From: Polaromonas sp.
Lineage (GTDB): Bacteria; Pseudomonadota; Gammaproteobacteria; Burkholderiales; Burkholderiaceae_C
Assembly (NCBI RefSeq): GCF_030680935.1
Contig: NZ_JAUXUP010000009.1
Span: forward strand, 1-64,000
Direction of reading: 5' to 3'
Length of the DNA stretch: 64,000 nucleotides
Shown here: in pieces, positions 48,870 through 56,783 of the stretch
Position numbering within the stretch: position 1 is the stretch's first letter
Layout of the letters: every line of letters begins with the position of its first letter
The notes under the pieces: generated by a model
The model's input: the letters and a program-made list of their open reading frames with translations, nothing else
Database searches by the model: none
What the model was told of the DNA's origin: nothing
Position numbers and translations under genes: made by a program

Positions 48870-49379
48870 ATGCGCCCAACTACCCGTTTTGTTTCTGTTG
48901 TTTCTTCCGTGCTGGTCGTGGCAGGTCTGGCCGCTTGTGCAGCGCCCATGAGCCAGCCGGCGCCAGTGTCCAACTACCCAGCCACCTACCCGCAGACAAC
49001 CTACCCGGTTCAAACCCCGCAGGGCAACTATGTGGAATATGGCCGGGTGAGCAATGTCGAAGTCCTGCGTTCGCAAGAGCAGGCCCGTGGTTCCGGCGTG
49101 GGTGCCGTGCTGGGCGGCGTCGCCGGTGCTGTAGTAGGTAGCCAGATTGGCGGCGGCAGCGGCCGCACGGCCGCCACCGTCATTGGTGCCGTGGGCGGCG
49201 CGGTTGCAGGCAATGCGATCGAGAAAAGCCGGAACACGCAGCCTGTCAACGAAAGCTACCGCATCTCTGTCCAGCTGGACAACGGCGTGGCGCGCGCCTT
49301 TGACGTACCCGCTTTTGGCGATCTGCGCATTGGTGACCGTGTGAAGATCGAGAACAACCAGCTGTACCGCATTCTGTAA
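48870..49379 (+). CDS. Glycine-zipper outer-membrane lipoprotein
   Basis: A 169-residue protein with a lipoprotein signal ending LAAC (cysteine at about 23), a Pro/Tyr/Thr-rich linker, and a glycine-zipper segment (VGAVLGGVAGAVVGSQIGGG and a second, similar stretch) at about 75-115. This resembles SlyB and the 17-kDa antigen family. A small C-terminal beta domain follows (ISVQLDNGVARAFDV ... RIGDRVKIENNQLYRI). CAGGAG precedes ATG 48870. Confidence 0.88.
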   Translation: MRPTTRFVSVVSSVLVVAGLAACAAPMSQPAPVSNYPATYPQTTYPVQTPQGNYVEYGRVSNVEVLRSQEQARGSGVGAVLGGVAGAVVGSQIGGGSGRTAATVIGAVGGAVAGNAIEKSRNTQPVNESYRISVQLDNGVARAFDVPAFGDLRIGDRVKIENNQLYRIL

Positions 49380-49398
49380 ACACCTGCTGTCTCAAATC

Positions 49399-49432
49399 AA
49401 GCCGCCAGGCCCTCAAGGTCTGGCGGCTTTTT
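49399..49432 (+). terminator. Intrinsic terminator after the glycine-zipper gene
   Basis: GCCGCCAG and CTGGCGGC form a perfect 8-bp stem around 11 bases, followed by TTTTT. Confidence 0.85.
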
Positions 49433-49446
49433 CATGTGCGAGCCAG

Positions 49447-49971
49447 TCAGTGGAGCGTGTTGTTACCAGGGGCTTGCGCTTCCAGCCGGAAGAAGCCGGT
49501 ACCGAGCGAGCCCTGGCCGATTTCGTCTTCGGTGGCCTCACGCACCGATTCGACCTTCAGGCGCAAGCGGATGGCGATGCCGGCCAGCGGGTGATTGCCG
49601 TCGAGCACCACATGTTCTGGGTAAATTTCAGTGACCGTGTAGATGTGTTCGCGCGGGGTTTCGGGATTGACACCCGCCGGCAGCGCCGCGCCATCAAAAG
49701 TCATGCCTTCTTCCAGCTCTGAGGGAAACAGCTTGCGCGCTTCCAGAAAGACCAGGTTTTCGTCATAGTCACCAAAGGCGCTTTCCGGCTCCAGGTGCAG
49801 ACTGACAGTGGCGCCTGCTTCGTAGCCCTGCAGGGCTTCCTCTATTTTTGCCAGCAGGTCGTCGCCGCCGAGCAAAAACTCTACGGGTTCATCCAGCTCG
49901 TCCAGGATCGCGCCCAAAGTATCTTTCAGCGTCCAGGTCAGGCCAACGACGCATTGCGGGGTGATTTTCAT
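49447..49971 (-). CDS. FKBP-type peptidyl-prolyl isomerase, SlyD/FkpB-like
   Basis: A 174-residue folding helper. The FKBP core is split by an insert-in-flap domain as in SlyD: GLTWTLKD ... LLGGDDLLAKIEEALQGYEAG, then HLEPESAFGDYDENLVF and the NHPLAGIAIRLRLKV strand. It lacks the His-rich tail of SlyD, so metal delivery is unlikely. It diverges from the RoxA-like gene. Confidence 0.88.
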   Translation of the reverse strand: MKITPQCVVGLTWTLKDTLGAILDELDEPVEFLLGGDDLLAKIEEALQGYEAGATVSLHLEPESAFGDYDENLVFLEARKLFPSELEEGMTFDGAALPAGVNPETPREHIYTVTEIYPEHVVLDGNHPLAGIAIRLRLKVESVREATEDEIGQGSLGTGFFRLEAQAPGNNTLH

Positions 49972-49985
49972 CGCACAATTGTCCC

Positions 49986-51164
49986 ATGGATGTTGAACAA
50001 CCCCTTGCCCTTCTTGCCGGTTTGAGCCCGGCGCAATTCATGCGCCGTCATTGGCAAAAAAAGCCTTTGCTGGTGCGCGCAGCCATATCCGGCTTGAAGC
50101 CGGTGCTCAGCCGTGCAGAACTTTTTGCTCTGGCCGCACAGCCGCAGGTGGAGTCGCGTCTGGTGCAGCAGCAGGCCAGTGGCTGGCGCATGAAGCAGGG
50201 ACCGTTTGGGCCGCGCAGCCTGCCCGCTCTGGCCAGACCCGGTTGGACCTTGCTGGTGCAGGGCGTGGACCTGCATCACAGGCCAGCACATGACTTGCTG
50301 CAGCAGTTCCGCTTTGTGCCTGACGCACGGCTGGACGATCTGATGATCTCCTTTGCTACCAGCGGCGGTGGTGTGGGCCCGCACTTCGACAGTTATGACG
50401 TGTTTTTGTTGCAGGCCAGCGGCCGGCGCCGCTGGAAAATTGGCCGCCAGAAAGATCTCAGTCTGCAGCAAGGTGTGCCCTTGAAAATTCTGCAAAACTT
50501 TGAGCCCGAGCAGGAGTTTTTGCTGGAAGCTGGCGACATGCTTTATTTGCCCCCCCGTTATGCCCATGACGGTCTGGCAGAGGCCTGCACCGGCGGCGAT
50601 GGCAAGCCCGTCGACTGTATGACCTACTCCATTGGTTTTCAGGCGCCGGAGCAGGGAGGGCTTGCGGGGCAATTGCTGCAGCGCCTGGCCGATTTTGCCG
50701 ACGACCGACAGCAAGGCGAGGGCGCGCGGCGCTTGTACCGTGATCCGTCCCAGCCCGCCGTCAGCACACCTGCTGCCGTACCGGGCAGCCTGATTGGGTT
50801 TGCGCAGGATGCGGTGCAGGCTGCGCTCAAAGACCCTCTGGCGCTGGCCTGTGTACTGGGCGAGTACCTGACTGAGCCGAAAGCGTCGCTCTGGTTCGAC
50901 ACACCCTCGGACGCCTGGAATCCACGCGGCACCGGCGGGCTGTGCCTGGACCCGCGCAGCCGCATGATGTACGACGGCCACCATGTGTTCATCAACGGCG
51001 AAAGTTACCGCGCCAAAGGGGCCGATGCGCGCCTGATGCGGCGACTGGCAGATCAGCGCAGACTGACGCTGGCCGATTTGCGCGGTGCCAGCCCCGACGC
51101 GCTGGACCTTCTTTCCGACTGGCATGCCAATGGCTGGGTGCTGACTGCGCAGCCCCTTGTCTGA
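49986..51164 (+). CDS. JmjC cupin oxygenase, RoxA/YcfD-like
   Basis: Probable Fe(II)/2-oxoglutarate-dependent ribosomal protein hydroxylase; E. coli YcfD hydroxylates an arginine of L16. The metal triad is H133-x-D135 (GPHFDSYDVF) and H194 (RYAHDG), spaced as in YcfD. KKPLLVRAA near residue 25 and GDMLYLPPRYAHDG are family marks. The 392 residues include the C-terminal winged-helix region. Confidence 0.88.
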   Translation: MDVEQPLALLAGLSPAQFMRRHWQKKPLLVRAAISGLKPVLSRAELFALAAQPQVESRLVQQQASGWRMKQGPFGPRSLPALARPGWTLLVQGVDLHHRPAHDLLQQFRFVPDARLDDLMISFATSGGGVGPHFDSYDVFLLQASGRRRWKIGRQKDLSLQQGVPLKILQNFEPEQEFLLEAGDMLYLPPRYAHDGLAEACTGGDGKPVDCMTYSIGFQAPEQGGLAGQLLQRLADFADDRQQGEGARRLYRDPSQPAVSTPAAVPGSLIGFAQDAVQAALKDPLALACVLGEYLTEPKASLWFDTPSDAWNPRGTGGLCLDPRSRMMYDGHHVFINGESYRAKGADARLMRRLADQRRLTLADLRGASPDALDLLSDWHANGWVLTAQPLV

Positions 51165-51180
51165 GTAACAGGCCTACGCT

Positions 51181-51696
51181 ATGGACAAACCCCAGGAACC
51201 AGCACCGCCCTTGCCTGGGCTGCCGCACGGACGCTTTGAGGGCCGTCTTGAATTTGCCGAGCTGGTACGGCGCTCATTTGCCCTGGCGGCCGAAGAAGGC
51301 TGGCGCGAAATCATTGTGTGTGACGCAAACTTTGAAGACTGGCCCCTGGGCGAGCGCAGCGTGGCGCAGTCACTCCATGACTGGGCCGCAACCGGGCGCA
51401 AGCTGACCATGCTGGCGCAAAACTATGACGAAGTGGTGCGTCGGCATGCGCGTTTTGTGAGCTGGCGGCGTACCTGGTCCCACATCATCGAATGCCGCAG
51501 CAGCGGGTCGGTGTCTGCCAGCGATCTGCCCAGCGCCTTCTGGAGCCCGGTGTGGGTGTTTGAACGCATGGACCTGGTCCGCAGCACGGGCGTGGCCGGC
51601 CCGGAGGCGGCGCGCCGCCTTGCACTCAGGGAGAGGCTGGCGGAGAAGTTGCAGAGAAGCAGCCCGGCTTTTGCCGCCACCACATTGGGCATTTGA
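51181..51696 (+). CDS. Conserved hypothetical protein (possibly DUF7931)
   Basis: A 171-residue soluble protein with no known catalytic motif. Recognisable segments are EEGWREIIVCDANFEDWPLGERSV and RFVSWRRTWSHIIECR. I recall similar proteins beside RoxA-like genes in Burkholderiales and tentatively link it to DUF7931. The fold, with an aspartate after a strand (IIVCDANF), recalls phospholipase-D-like or Rossmann-type domains, but no function is claimed. It follows the RoxA-like gene by 16 bases. Confidence 0.72.
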   Translation: MDKPQEPAPPLPGLPHGRFEGRLEFAELVRRSFALAAEEGWREIIVCDANFEDWPLGERSVAQSLHDWAATGRKLTMLAQNYDEVVRRHARFVSWRRTWSHIIECRSSGSVSASDLPSAFWSPVWVFERMDLVRSTGVAGPEAARRLALRERLAEKLQRSSPAFAATTLGI

Positions 51697-51742
51697 GGGC
51701 CTGAAAAGGCACCACTTGGGTGCCCGGAGCTTTCCTAGGGTT

Positions 51743-51770
51743 TTTACGCTCGTGCAAACCCGCATATACT
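51743..51770 (+). promoter_or_regulatory. Promoter-like sequence before the Ala-rich lipoprotein gene
   Basis: TTTACG (four of six matches to TTGACA) stands 16 bases before TATACT at 51765-51770. Transcription would begin near 51777 and meet a terminator hairpin before the coding sequence. Confidence 0.45.
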
Positions 51771-51810
51771 AGGCGGGTGGGTGAAGTGAGCGCCGGTCTT
51801 CCTCTCCCCG

Positions 51811-51845
51811 GAAAAACTCGAATCTGTCGATTTGGGTTTTTTTTT
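51811..51845 (+). terminator. Terminator in the leader of the lipoprotein gene
   Basis: AACTCGAATC and GATTTGGGTT pair over ten positions (two G-U) around TGTC, and a run of nine T follows. It lies after the promoter-like sequence and 48 bases before the start codon. It is therefore an attenuator, the end of a short RNA, or a terminator for the upstream genes. Confidence 0.7.
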
Positions 51846-51892
51846 GACAGTTTCCGGAAATTGTTTTTCTCATTCATCAAGGATCATCTCAA

Positions 51893-52147
51893 ATGAACAA
51901 GTCCCTCGTTCTGGCCGCCATCGTTGCTGCTGTCGCCCTCGCCGCTTGCGGCAAGAAAGAAGAAGCCCCTGTGGTTGTTGTGCCTGCACCAGCTCCTGCT
52001 GTTGTGGCTCCAGCTGCCGAGGCATCTGCCGCCGCCGGTTCTGCTTCTGCCGCAGCGGGTTCCGCATCTGCTGCTGGCGCCGCCGCCACCGTGGCAACCG
52101 ATGCCGCTGCTGCCGCCATGCAAGCTGCCAGCGACGCGAAGAAGTAA
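51893..52147 (+). CDS. Small Ala-rich lipoprotein
   Basis: An 84-residue protein with a lipoprotein signal ending LAAC (cysteine about 19) followed by GKKEEAP. The rest is low complexity: Pro/Val/Ala, then repeated Ala/Ser/Gly blocks (EASAAAGSASAAAGSASAAG). It could be a flexible outer-membrane-anchored spacer. No enzyme domain is present. A terminator follows the stop codon. Confidence 0.8.
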   Translation: MNKSLVLAAIVAAVALAACGKKEEAPVVVVPAPAPAVVAPAAEASAAAGSASAAAGSASAAGAAATVATDAAAAAMQAASDAKK

Positions 52148-52163
52148 TTCACTTCTATGCGCC

Positions 52164-52189
52164 AAAAAGCCGCCCTCGGGCGGCTTTTT
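52164..52189 (+). terminator. Intrinsic terminator after the lipoprotein gene
   Basis: AAAAAGCCGCCC and GGGCGGCTTTTT form a perfect stem with a two-base loop. The flanking A and T runs make it usable from both strands. Confidence 0.9.
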
Positions 52190-52248
52190 GCATTCTGCGC
52201 ACACGAAGTGGCCAAGGACGCGCAAAAGGGATCAGCGGATTGTCGGGT

Positions 52249-53019
52249 TTACATCGCAATCCAGCGCGTGCCCGCGCTGGCATCTGCCACCACGACTTCC
52301 GCTCGGCTGCCCAGCGCGTCTCCCATGGCCTGACGCGCCAGGTCCGGCCGGTTGTTTTGCTGACTCAGGTGGGCTGCGACCAGGCACTTGAGCCCTGCAT
52401 GTGCCACGGACCTGGCTATGGCGCCCGCTGCGTCATTGGACAGGTGGCCGTAGAGGCCGCCGACTCGCTTTTTCAGAAAAGGCGGGTAAGCCGACTGAGA
52501 CAGCAGGTCGGTGTCGTGGTTGCATTCCAGCAGCAGTGCGTCACAACCGGCCAGGTGTGCCAGCAGATGGGCCGTAGCGTGGCCCAGATCGGTCAGCACG
52601 CCCAGTTTGCTTGCGCCATCTGTGCAGGTCAGCTGCAGGGGCTCGCGGGCGTCGTGCGGCACTGTAAAAGGCATGATCTGCAGATCGCCGAGGCTGATGG
52701 TCTGCCCGTCGCACGCGGTCTGGAGCAGGCCATCAAAGTCAGGTGATCCGATGCCTTCGCAGGTGCCGCGGCTCATCCACACCGGTACCCGGTGGCGCAG
52801 CGCAAACGGGCGCGCGCAGCCGATATGGTCGCTGTGTTCGTGGGTGATGAAGATCGCGTCAATGGCGTCATCGGCCAGGCCTGCTTCGGCCAGGCGGGCC
52901 GACAGCTGCCTGAGCCCCAGTCCGCAATCGACCAGCAGGCGTGTCGGCTTGTGACCCGTGACCTCGATCAGCGTGGCGTTGCCGGTGCTGCCGCTGCCCA
53001 GGCTTTTGAATCGCAGCAT
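52249..53019 (-). CDS. Metallo-beta-lactamase-fold hydrolase, YycJ-like
   Basis: A 256-residue metal hydrolase with the double-metal motif THEHSDH at 59-65, a GSGSTGN opening and a later LLLECNHD segment. This matches the WalJ/YycJ group linked to DNA or nucleotide processing. It has no signal peptide. It lies next to bamC-dapA, the arrangement seen in other Burkholderiales. Confidence 0.87.
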   Translation of the reverse strand: MLRFKSLGSGSTGNATLIEVTGHKPTRLLVDCGLGLRQLSARLAEAGLADDAIDAIFITHEHSDHIGCARPFALRHRVPVWMSRGTCEGIGSPDFDGLLQTACDGQTISLGDLQIMPFTVPHDAREPLQLTCTDGASKLGVLTDLGHATAHLLAHLAGCDALLLECNHDTDLLSQSAYPPFLKKRVGGLYGHLSNDAAGAIARSVAHAGLKCLVAAHLSQQNNRPDLARQAMGDALGSRAEVVVADASAGTRWIAM

Positions 53020-53071
53020 CGGGGTGCAGTCAGTAGGGCCAGCGCCTGCCCCTGGGGGCCCCGGTGCCGGC

Positions 53072-54220
53072 TTATTTCAGGTCGTCAGCGATGACCTGGA
53101 CAATGCGCTGGGCATTGGCAGATGCTTCTGGCGCGCCCTGTGCGTTGAGCACGGACACGGTGGTTGATTCACCCTGGCTGCGCACCGCAATGCGGTACTT
53201 GAGCGGCGCTACCCCCGTCGAAGAGCTGCTGAAGAGCTTGCTGAAAAAGCCGGGCTCTTTTTTGTCGCCAGTTGGCTCGACATAACGCACAAAATAAGTG
53301 CCTTGGGCGCGGTCACGGTCTTCAACCGTGAAGCCGGTGCGGTCCAGGGCCAGACCCACACGGCGCCAGGCGCGGTCAAAACCCTCATCGAGCTGAACCA
53401 CAGGCATGTTGTCGACTTTGCCCACGCGCGAAGTCTGGCGCGACGCGTTGGTGGCGATCAGCGCCTTGGACTGCTCCTGGCTGACGCCCAGCTTGACCAT
53501 CAGACGGCGCAGAAATTCGGCTTCGAGCTCAGGATCGGCCGGACGCGGCTGCCAAACGGTACCGTCGCTTTTTTGCGGTGTTCGCAGGGTGCCGGTCAAC
53601 ACCTCGACCATGCCGCGGTGGCTGATGTAAATTTCCGTACCGCCACTCGGGGTCCGCTCCAGCCGGGTGCGAAACTTGTCGCGCTCGCCGGTGGAGTAAA
53701 GGCTGTCCAGCAGTTTGCCAAGTGAGGCGCGTATGAAATCCTGCGGCAGTTTGGCGCGGTTTTCAGCGTAGTCGGTTTCCATGATGCCGAGGTTTTCCTG
53801 CTCTACCGCCATCAGGAAGCCGCTTTCCTGCCAGAACTCGCGCACCGGGCCCCACAGCTTGTCGGCGGGGCGGTTGACCACCAGCCAGCGCTGGCTGCCC
53901 GAGCGTTCAATACGCACATCGCCCACCGTCAACGCTGCCGTGGGCACGGACTGCGTGGTCTGGCCGACCTGATAACCGCTGGCGGTCACAGAGCTGCCAG
54001 GCACTACATAGCGGGTGTCGCGCGAGAGCTGGGTCAGATCCGGCGGGATTTCCAGCGATGGCCCCTTGCCAGCGCTTTTGTAGTCCACCTTGTCGCCCTG
54101 GAGAGCCTCGCTAAAGGACGAGCAGCCGGAGAACAAAAACGTGGCGGCCAGTACCAGCAGCGGGGCAACAAAACGGGGCGCAGAAACAGTCCTGGAGGCG
54201 GCGAGCATGTGCAATGTCAT
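53072..54220 (-). CDS. bamC: Outer membrane assembly lipoprotein BamC
   Basis: Accessory lipoprotein of the BAM complex. The lipobox cysteine is C33 (FLFSGCSS), followed by the unstructured segment with KVDYKSAGKGPSLEIPPDL, a BamC hallmark. Two helix-grip domains follow, the first around LVVNRPADKLWGPVREFW and the second around LDEGFDRAWRRVGLALDRTG. ATG 54220 is preceded by AAGGAA; a longer opening at 54256 overlaps dapA. dapA-bamC adjacency is conserved. Confidence 0.92.
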   Translation of the reverse strand: MTLHMLAASRTVSAPRFVAPLLVLAATFLFSGCSSFSEALQGDKVDYKSAGKGPSLEIPPDLTQLSRDTRYVVPGSSVTASGYQVGQTTQSVPTAALTVGDVRIERSGSQRWLVVNRPADKLWGPVREFWQESGFLMAVEQENLGIMETDYAENRAKLPQDFIRASLGKLLDSLYSTGERDKFRTRLERTPSGGTEIYISHRGMVEVLTGTLRTPQKSDGTVWQPRPADPELEAEFLRRLMVKLGVSQEQSKALIATNASRQTSRVGKVDNMPVVQLDEGFDRAWRRVGLALDRTGFTVEDRDRAQGTYFVRYVEPTGDKKEPGFFSKLFSSSSTGVAPLKYRIAVRSQGESTTVSVLNAQGAPEASANAQRIVQVIADDLK

Positions 54221-54240
54221 CACGGGGGTTTCCTTAAAAA

Positions 54241-55134
54241 TCAGATCAGGCCGCAAATACGCAGGGCATTTTCGACAGCGGCTTCGTTGGCAGTTTCAAG
54301 CGGCGTCATGGGCAGGCGCAAGGTGCCGCCGCACAGGCCCATACGGGCCATGGCCCATTTCACCGGGATCGGGTTGGCTTCGACGAAGAGGTTTTTATGC
54401 AGCGGCAGCAGCTGAAGCTGGATTTTCATGGCCGCGTGTGTATCGCCCGCAATCGCCGCAACACACAAATCATGCATCAGGCGCGGCGCCACATTGGCTG
54501 TGACGCTGATGTTGCCCTGCCCGCCGCACAGCATGAGTGCGACGGCGGTCGGGTCGTCTCCGGAATAGATGGCAAAACCGGTCGGTGCTTCCTTGATCAG
54601 CCACTGCGCGCGCTCAATGTTGCCGGTGGCTTCCTTGATGCCGACAATGCCGGGCACCTGCGCCAGGCGTAGCACGGTGGCGTGCAGCATGTCGCCTACC
54701 GTGCGCCCAGGGACGTTGTACAGCACCATCGGCAAATCGACGGCTTCGGAGATCGCCCGGAAGTGGCGGTACTGGCCTTCCTGGGTGGGCTTGTTGTAAT
54801 AGGGCACGACCTGCAACTGGCAATCGGCGCCGACTTTTTTTGCAAAGCGGGCCAGCTCTATGGCTTCCGCGGTGGAATTGGCGCCGCAACCGGCCATGAT
54901 GGGCACGGCCTTGCTGCCGTGGGTTTTGGCCTGCTCGACCGAGACGCGGATGATTTCGCAGTGTTCTTCGACCGTGACGGTGGGTGACTCGCCGGTGGTG
55001 CCCACCACGCCGATGCAGTCGGTGCCTTCGGCAATGTGCCAGTCCACCAGCTTGCGCAGGCTCGGGTAATCCACGCTGCCGTCTTCATGCAGGGGAGTAG
55101 CGAGTGCAACGATGCTGCCGGTGATGGTTTTCAT
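54241..55134 (-). CDS. dapA: 4-hydroxy-tetrahydrodipicolinate synthase
   Basis: First committed enzyme of lysine and diaminopimelate synthesis. The Schiff-base lysine is K167 (GIKEATGN) and the proton-relay tyrosine Y139 (LYNVPGRT); GTTGESPT lies at 45-52. The 297 residues are normal. It lies upstream of bamC in a probable two-gene unit. Confidence 0.97.
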   Translation of the reverse strand: MKTITGSIVALATPLHEDGSVDYPSLRKLVDWHIAEGTDCIGVVGTTGESPTVTVEEHCEIIRVSVEQAKTHGSKAVPIMAGCGANSTAEAIELARFAKKVGADCQLQVVPYYNKPTQEGQYRHFRAISEAVDLPMVLYNVPGRTVGDMLHATVLRLAQVPGIVGIKEATGNIERAQWLIKEAPTGFAIYSGDDPTAVALMLCGGQGNISVTANVAPRLMHDLCVAAIAGDTHAAMKIQLQLLPLHKNLFVEANPIPVKWAMARMGLCGGTLRLPMTPLETANEAAVENALRICGLI

Positions 55135-55197
55135 GTGGATGTGTCAGGGAAGGGGAGGCTCGGGAAGTCGGTCCTGCTCAAAAGCCAATCCCGCATT

Positions 55198-55797
55198 CTA
55201 CTCAGTGCGAGGGGTCAGCCAGTACCTTGGGACCGCCGCAATGGCCGCCGGTTCCCGCAGCGCGGCAATCCGCTGTGTAAAGCGCGGAGGGGCTTCCTCG
55301 AAACCGTCTTCATAAGCCACCACGCGCAACCCGTTGCACGCGGCCAGCAGCTCGCCGGTGCGCAGCAGAAAATCCGGACGGGAAGGTTTGCCCACCGTCT
55401 CATTGCCTTGCGCAAAGGTTTCGTAGATCAGTACGCCGCCGGGTGCCAGGCTGTCCAGCAGGGTCGGCATCAGGGGGCGCCACAGGTAATTCGTCACCAC
55501 CACGGCGTCGAACTGGCGGCCTGCAAACGGCCAGGGACCGGCCTCGATGTCGGCGACAATTTTCTCGCAGGATTTTGCCGGGATTGCTATCGAATCCATA
55601 GCTGCTTGCGCCCGATCTACAAGGGCCAGAGGGTGATTTCGCTTGTAAAACCACCAGGCATGGCGGCCCTGACCGCAGGCGACGTCCAGCACTGTTCCGC
55701 CGGGGCGCACCAGGTGCGACCAGCGCTGCACCCAGGCCGAAGGCGCTTCGCTGCCGTGTGGACTGAGGGGAACAACAGGCTGGGGCGTGGCACTCAC
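55198..55797 (-). CDS. Class I SAM-dependent methyltransferase, TehB-like
   Basis: A 199-residue methyltransferase with SAM motif I VLDVACGQGRHAWW (about 37-50) and the post-I region ALVDRAQAAM. The motif IV strand FDAVVVTNYLWR and LAPGGVLIYETFA follow. It resembles TehB-type enzymes; the substrate is unknown. Residues 53-72 are encoded by the dispersed repeat and form part of the strand that binds the SAM ribose. Its start overlaps the SDR stop by four bases. Confidence 0.82.
   Translation of the reverse strand: MSATPQPVVPLSPHGSEAPSAWVQRWSHLVRPGGTVLDVACGQGRHAWWFYKRNHPLALVDRAQAAMDSIAIPAKSCEKIVADIEAGPWPFAGRQFDAVVVTNYLWRPLMPTLLDSLAPGGVLIYETFAQGNETVGKPSRPDFLLRTGELLAACNGLRVVAYEDGFEEAPPRFTQRIAALREPAAIAAVPRYWLTPRTE
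55583..55640 (+). repeat. Dispersed repeat, copy 12 (inside the methyltransferase gene)
   Basis: Plus orientation: ATTGCTATCGAATCCATAGC, TGCTTGCGCCCG, AAGGGCCAGAGGGTGATTTC. The gene on the other strand reads it as PLALVDRAQAAMDSIAI. Confidence 0.75.
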
Positions 55798-56606
55798 TTG
55801 GGTTTGACCTCGTCCTTGAGCGCCGCCAGCGCGATGTTTTCGACCGCGCCCGGCATCAGGAGCTTGAGCCAGCGCCCCAGTTTGCCTTTGGCGGTCATCA
55901 CCACCTCGCGCTCCCGCCGGTTCATGGCCTCAAGGATCAGACGGGCACAGGTCTCGACACTCATCGCATCGTCTTCTTTGAGCCCACTGGCGCCAGCGGG
56001 CCTGCCGGCGGCGTTGAAACCACGGTACCGGATCTGCGTGGCGACGACACCAGGGTAGGCGGTTGTCACGCTGACGCCGGCGTTTTTCAGTTCTGCGCGC
56101 AGGGCTTCAAAAAAACCGGTCATCGCAAACTTGCTGGCGCTGTAAGCGGTCCGGCCAGGCACGCCGACCAGCCCGGCCAGGCTGGAGACGGCCACAATGC
56201 TGCCGCGGCTTTGCTTCAAGTGGGGCAGGGCCGCATGGGTGCACCAGACGCTGCCCCACAGGTTGATACGCATCAGGTCTTCGTACCAGTGCAGGTCCTC
56301 GGTTTGGACCTCGGCAAACAGCGCCTGCGCCGAAATACCCGCGTTGTTGATCAAGGCGTCTATACGCCCGTAGGTGCTGATAGCGCGGCCCATCAGTTGC
56401 CTGCATTGCACCGGGTCCGAAACATCGGTTTTGACCACCAGCGCCTGCGCACCATGCGCCGCGCATTGGGCCGCTACTTCTGCCAATAAGGTCTCATTGC
56501 GTGCAGCCAGCACCAGGGCCATCTGGCTGCCGCCCGACTGGGCCAGTTGCCGCGCCATTTCAGCGCCTATGCCGTCAGAGGCACCGGTAATGACTATAGT
56601 TTTCAT
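55794..56606 (-). CDS. Short-chain dehydrogenase/reductase
   Basis: A 270-residue NAD(P)-dependent oxidoreductase with TGASDGIG (about 7-14), NNAG, the serine of AVSSLAG and the YSASKFA catalytic pair. The C-terminal extension (about 215-270, rich in basic residues and ending GAVENIALAALKDEVKPK) hints at membrane or lipid substrates, as in YqjQ/DltE-like enzymes, but this is uncertain. Its ATG at 56606 is part of a dispersed repeat (the CATAGC core on the plus strand). Confidence 0.87.
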   Translation of the reverse strand: MKTIVITGASDGIGAEMARQLAQSGGSQMALVLAARNETLLAEVAAQCAAHGAQALVVKTDVSDPVQCRQLMGRAISTYGRIDALINNAGISAQALFAEVQTEDLHWYEDLMRINLWGSVWCTHAALPHLKQSRGSIVAVSSLAGLVGVPGRTAYSASKFAMTGFFEALRAELKNAGVSVTTAYPGVVATQIRYRGFNAAGRPAGASGLKEDDAMSVETCARLILEAMNRREREVVMTAKGKLGRWLKLLMPGAVENIALAALKDEVKPK

Positions 56607-56650
56607 AGCTGCTTACGCTCATATTTACTGGGCCAGAGCCCGAGTTGATC
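56591..56650 (+). repeat. Dispersed repeat, copy 13 (SDR start codon)
   Basis: Plus orientation: TGACTATAGTTTTCATAGCT, GCTTACGCTC, then CTGGGCCAGAGCCCGAGTTG. It provides the start codon and first residues (MKTIVI) of the SDR and the sequence just upstream of it. Confidence 0.75.
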
Positions 56651-56662
56651 ACCAGGACCCAC

Positions 56663-56782
56663 TTAAAAGCAGGCCCAGACCTGGTTCGCAAGCGTGACCA
56701 GAAACTCCGGCCGAGTGTAGAGGGCAAACACTGCCAGCGCGGCGGCGACCGCCAGTGCATAGAGGGCCAGCCTGCGGGTCAT
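56663..56782 (-). CDS. 39-residue membrane peptide coupled to the MFS gene
   Basis: An open frame MTRRLALYALAVAAALAVFA, then LYTRPEFLVTLANQVWACF. It has a basic start, a hydrophobic segment (about 5-21) and a short amphipathic tail. It begins one base after the MFS stop (TGACATG), so re-initiation is likely. It is the only gene-like sequence between MFS and SDR. It has no recognised family; it may be a transporter-associated small protein. Confidence 0.5.
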   Translation of the reverse strand: MTRRLALYALAVAAALAVFALYTRPEFLVTLANQVWACF

Positions 56783-56783
56783 G

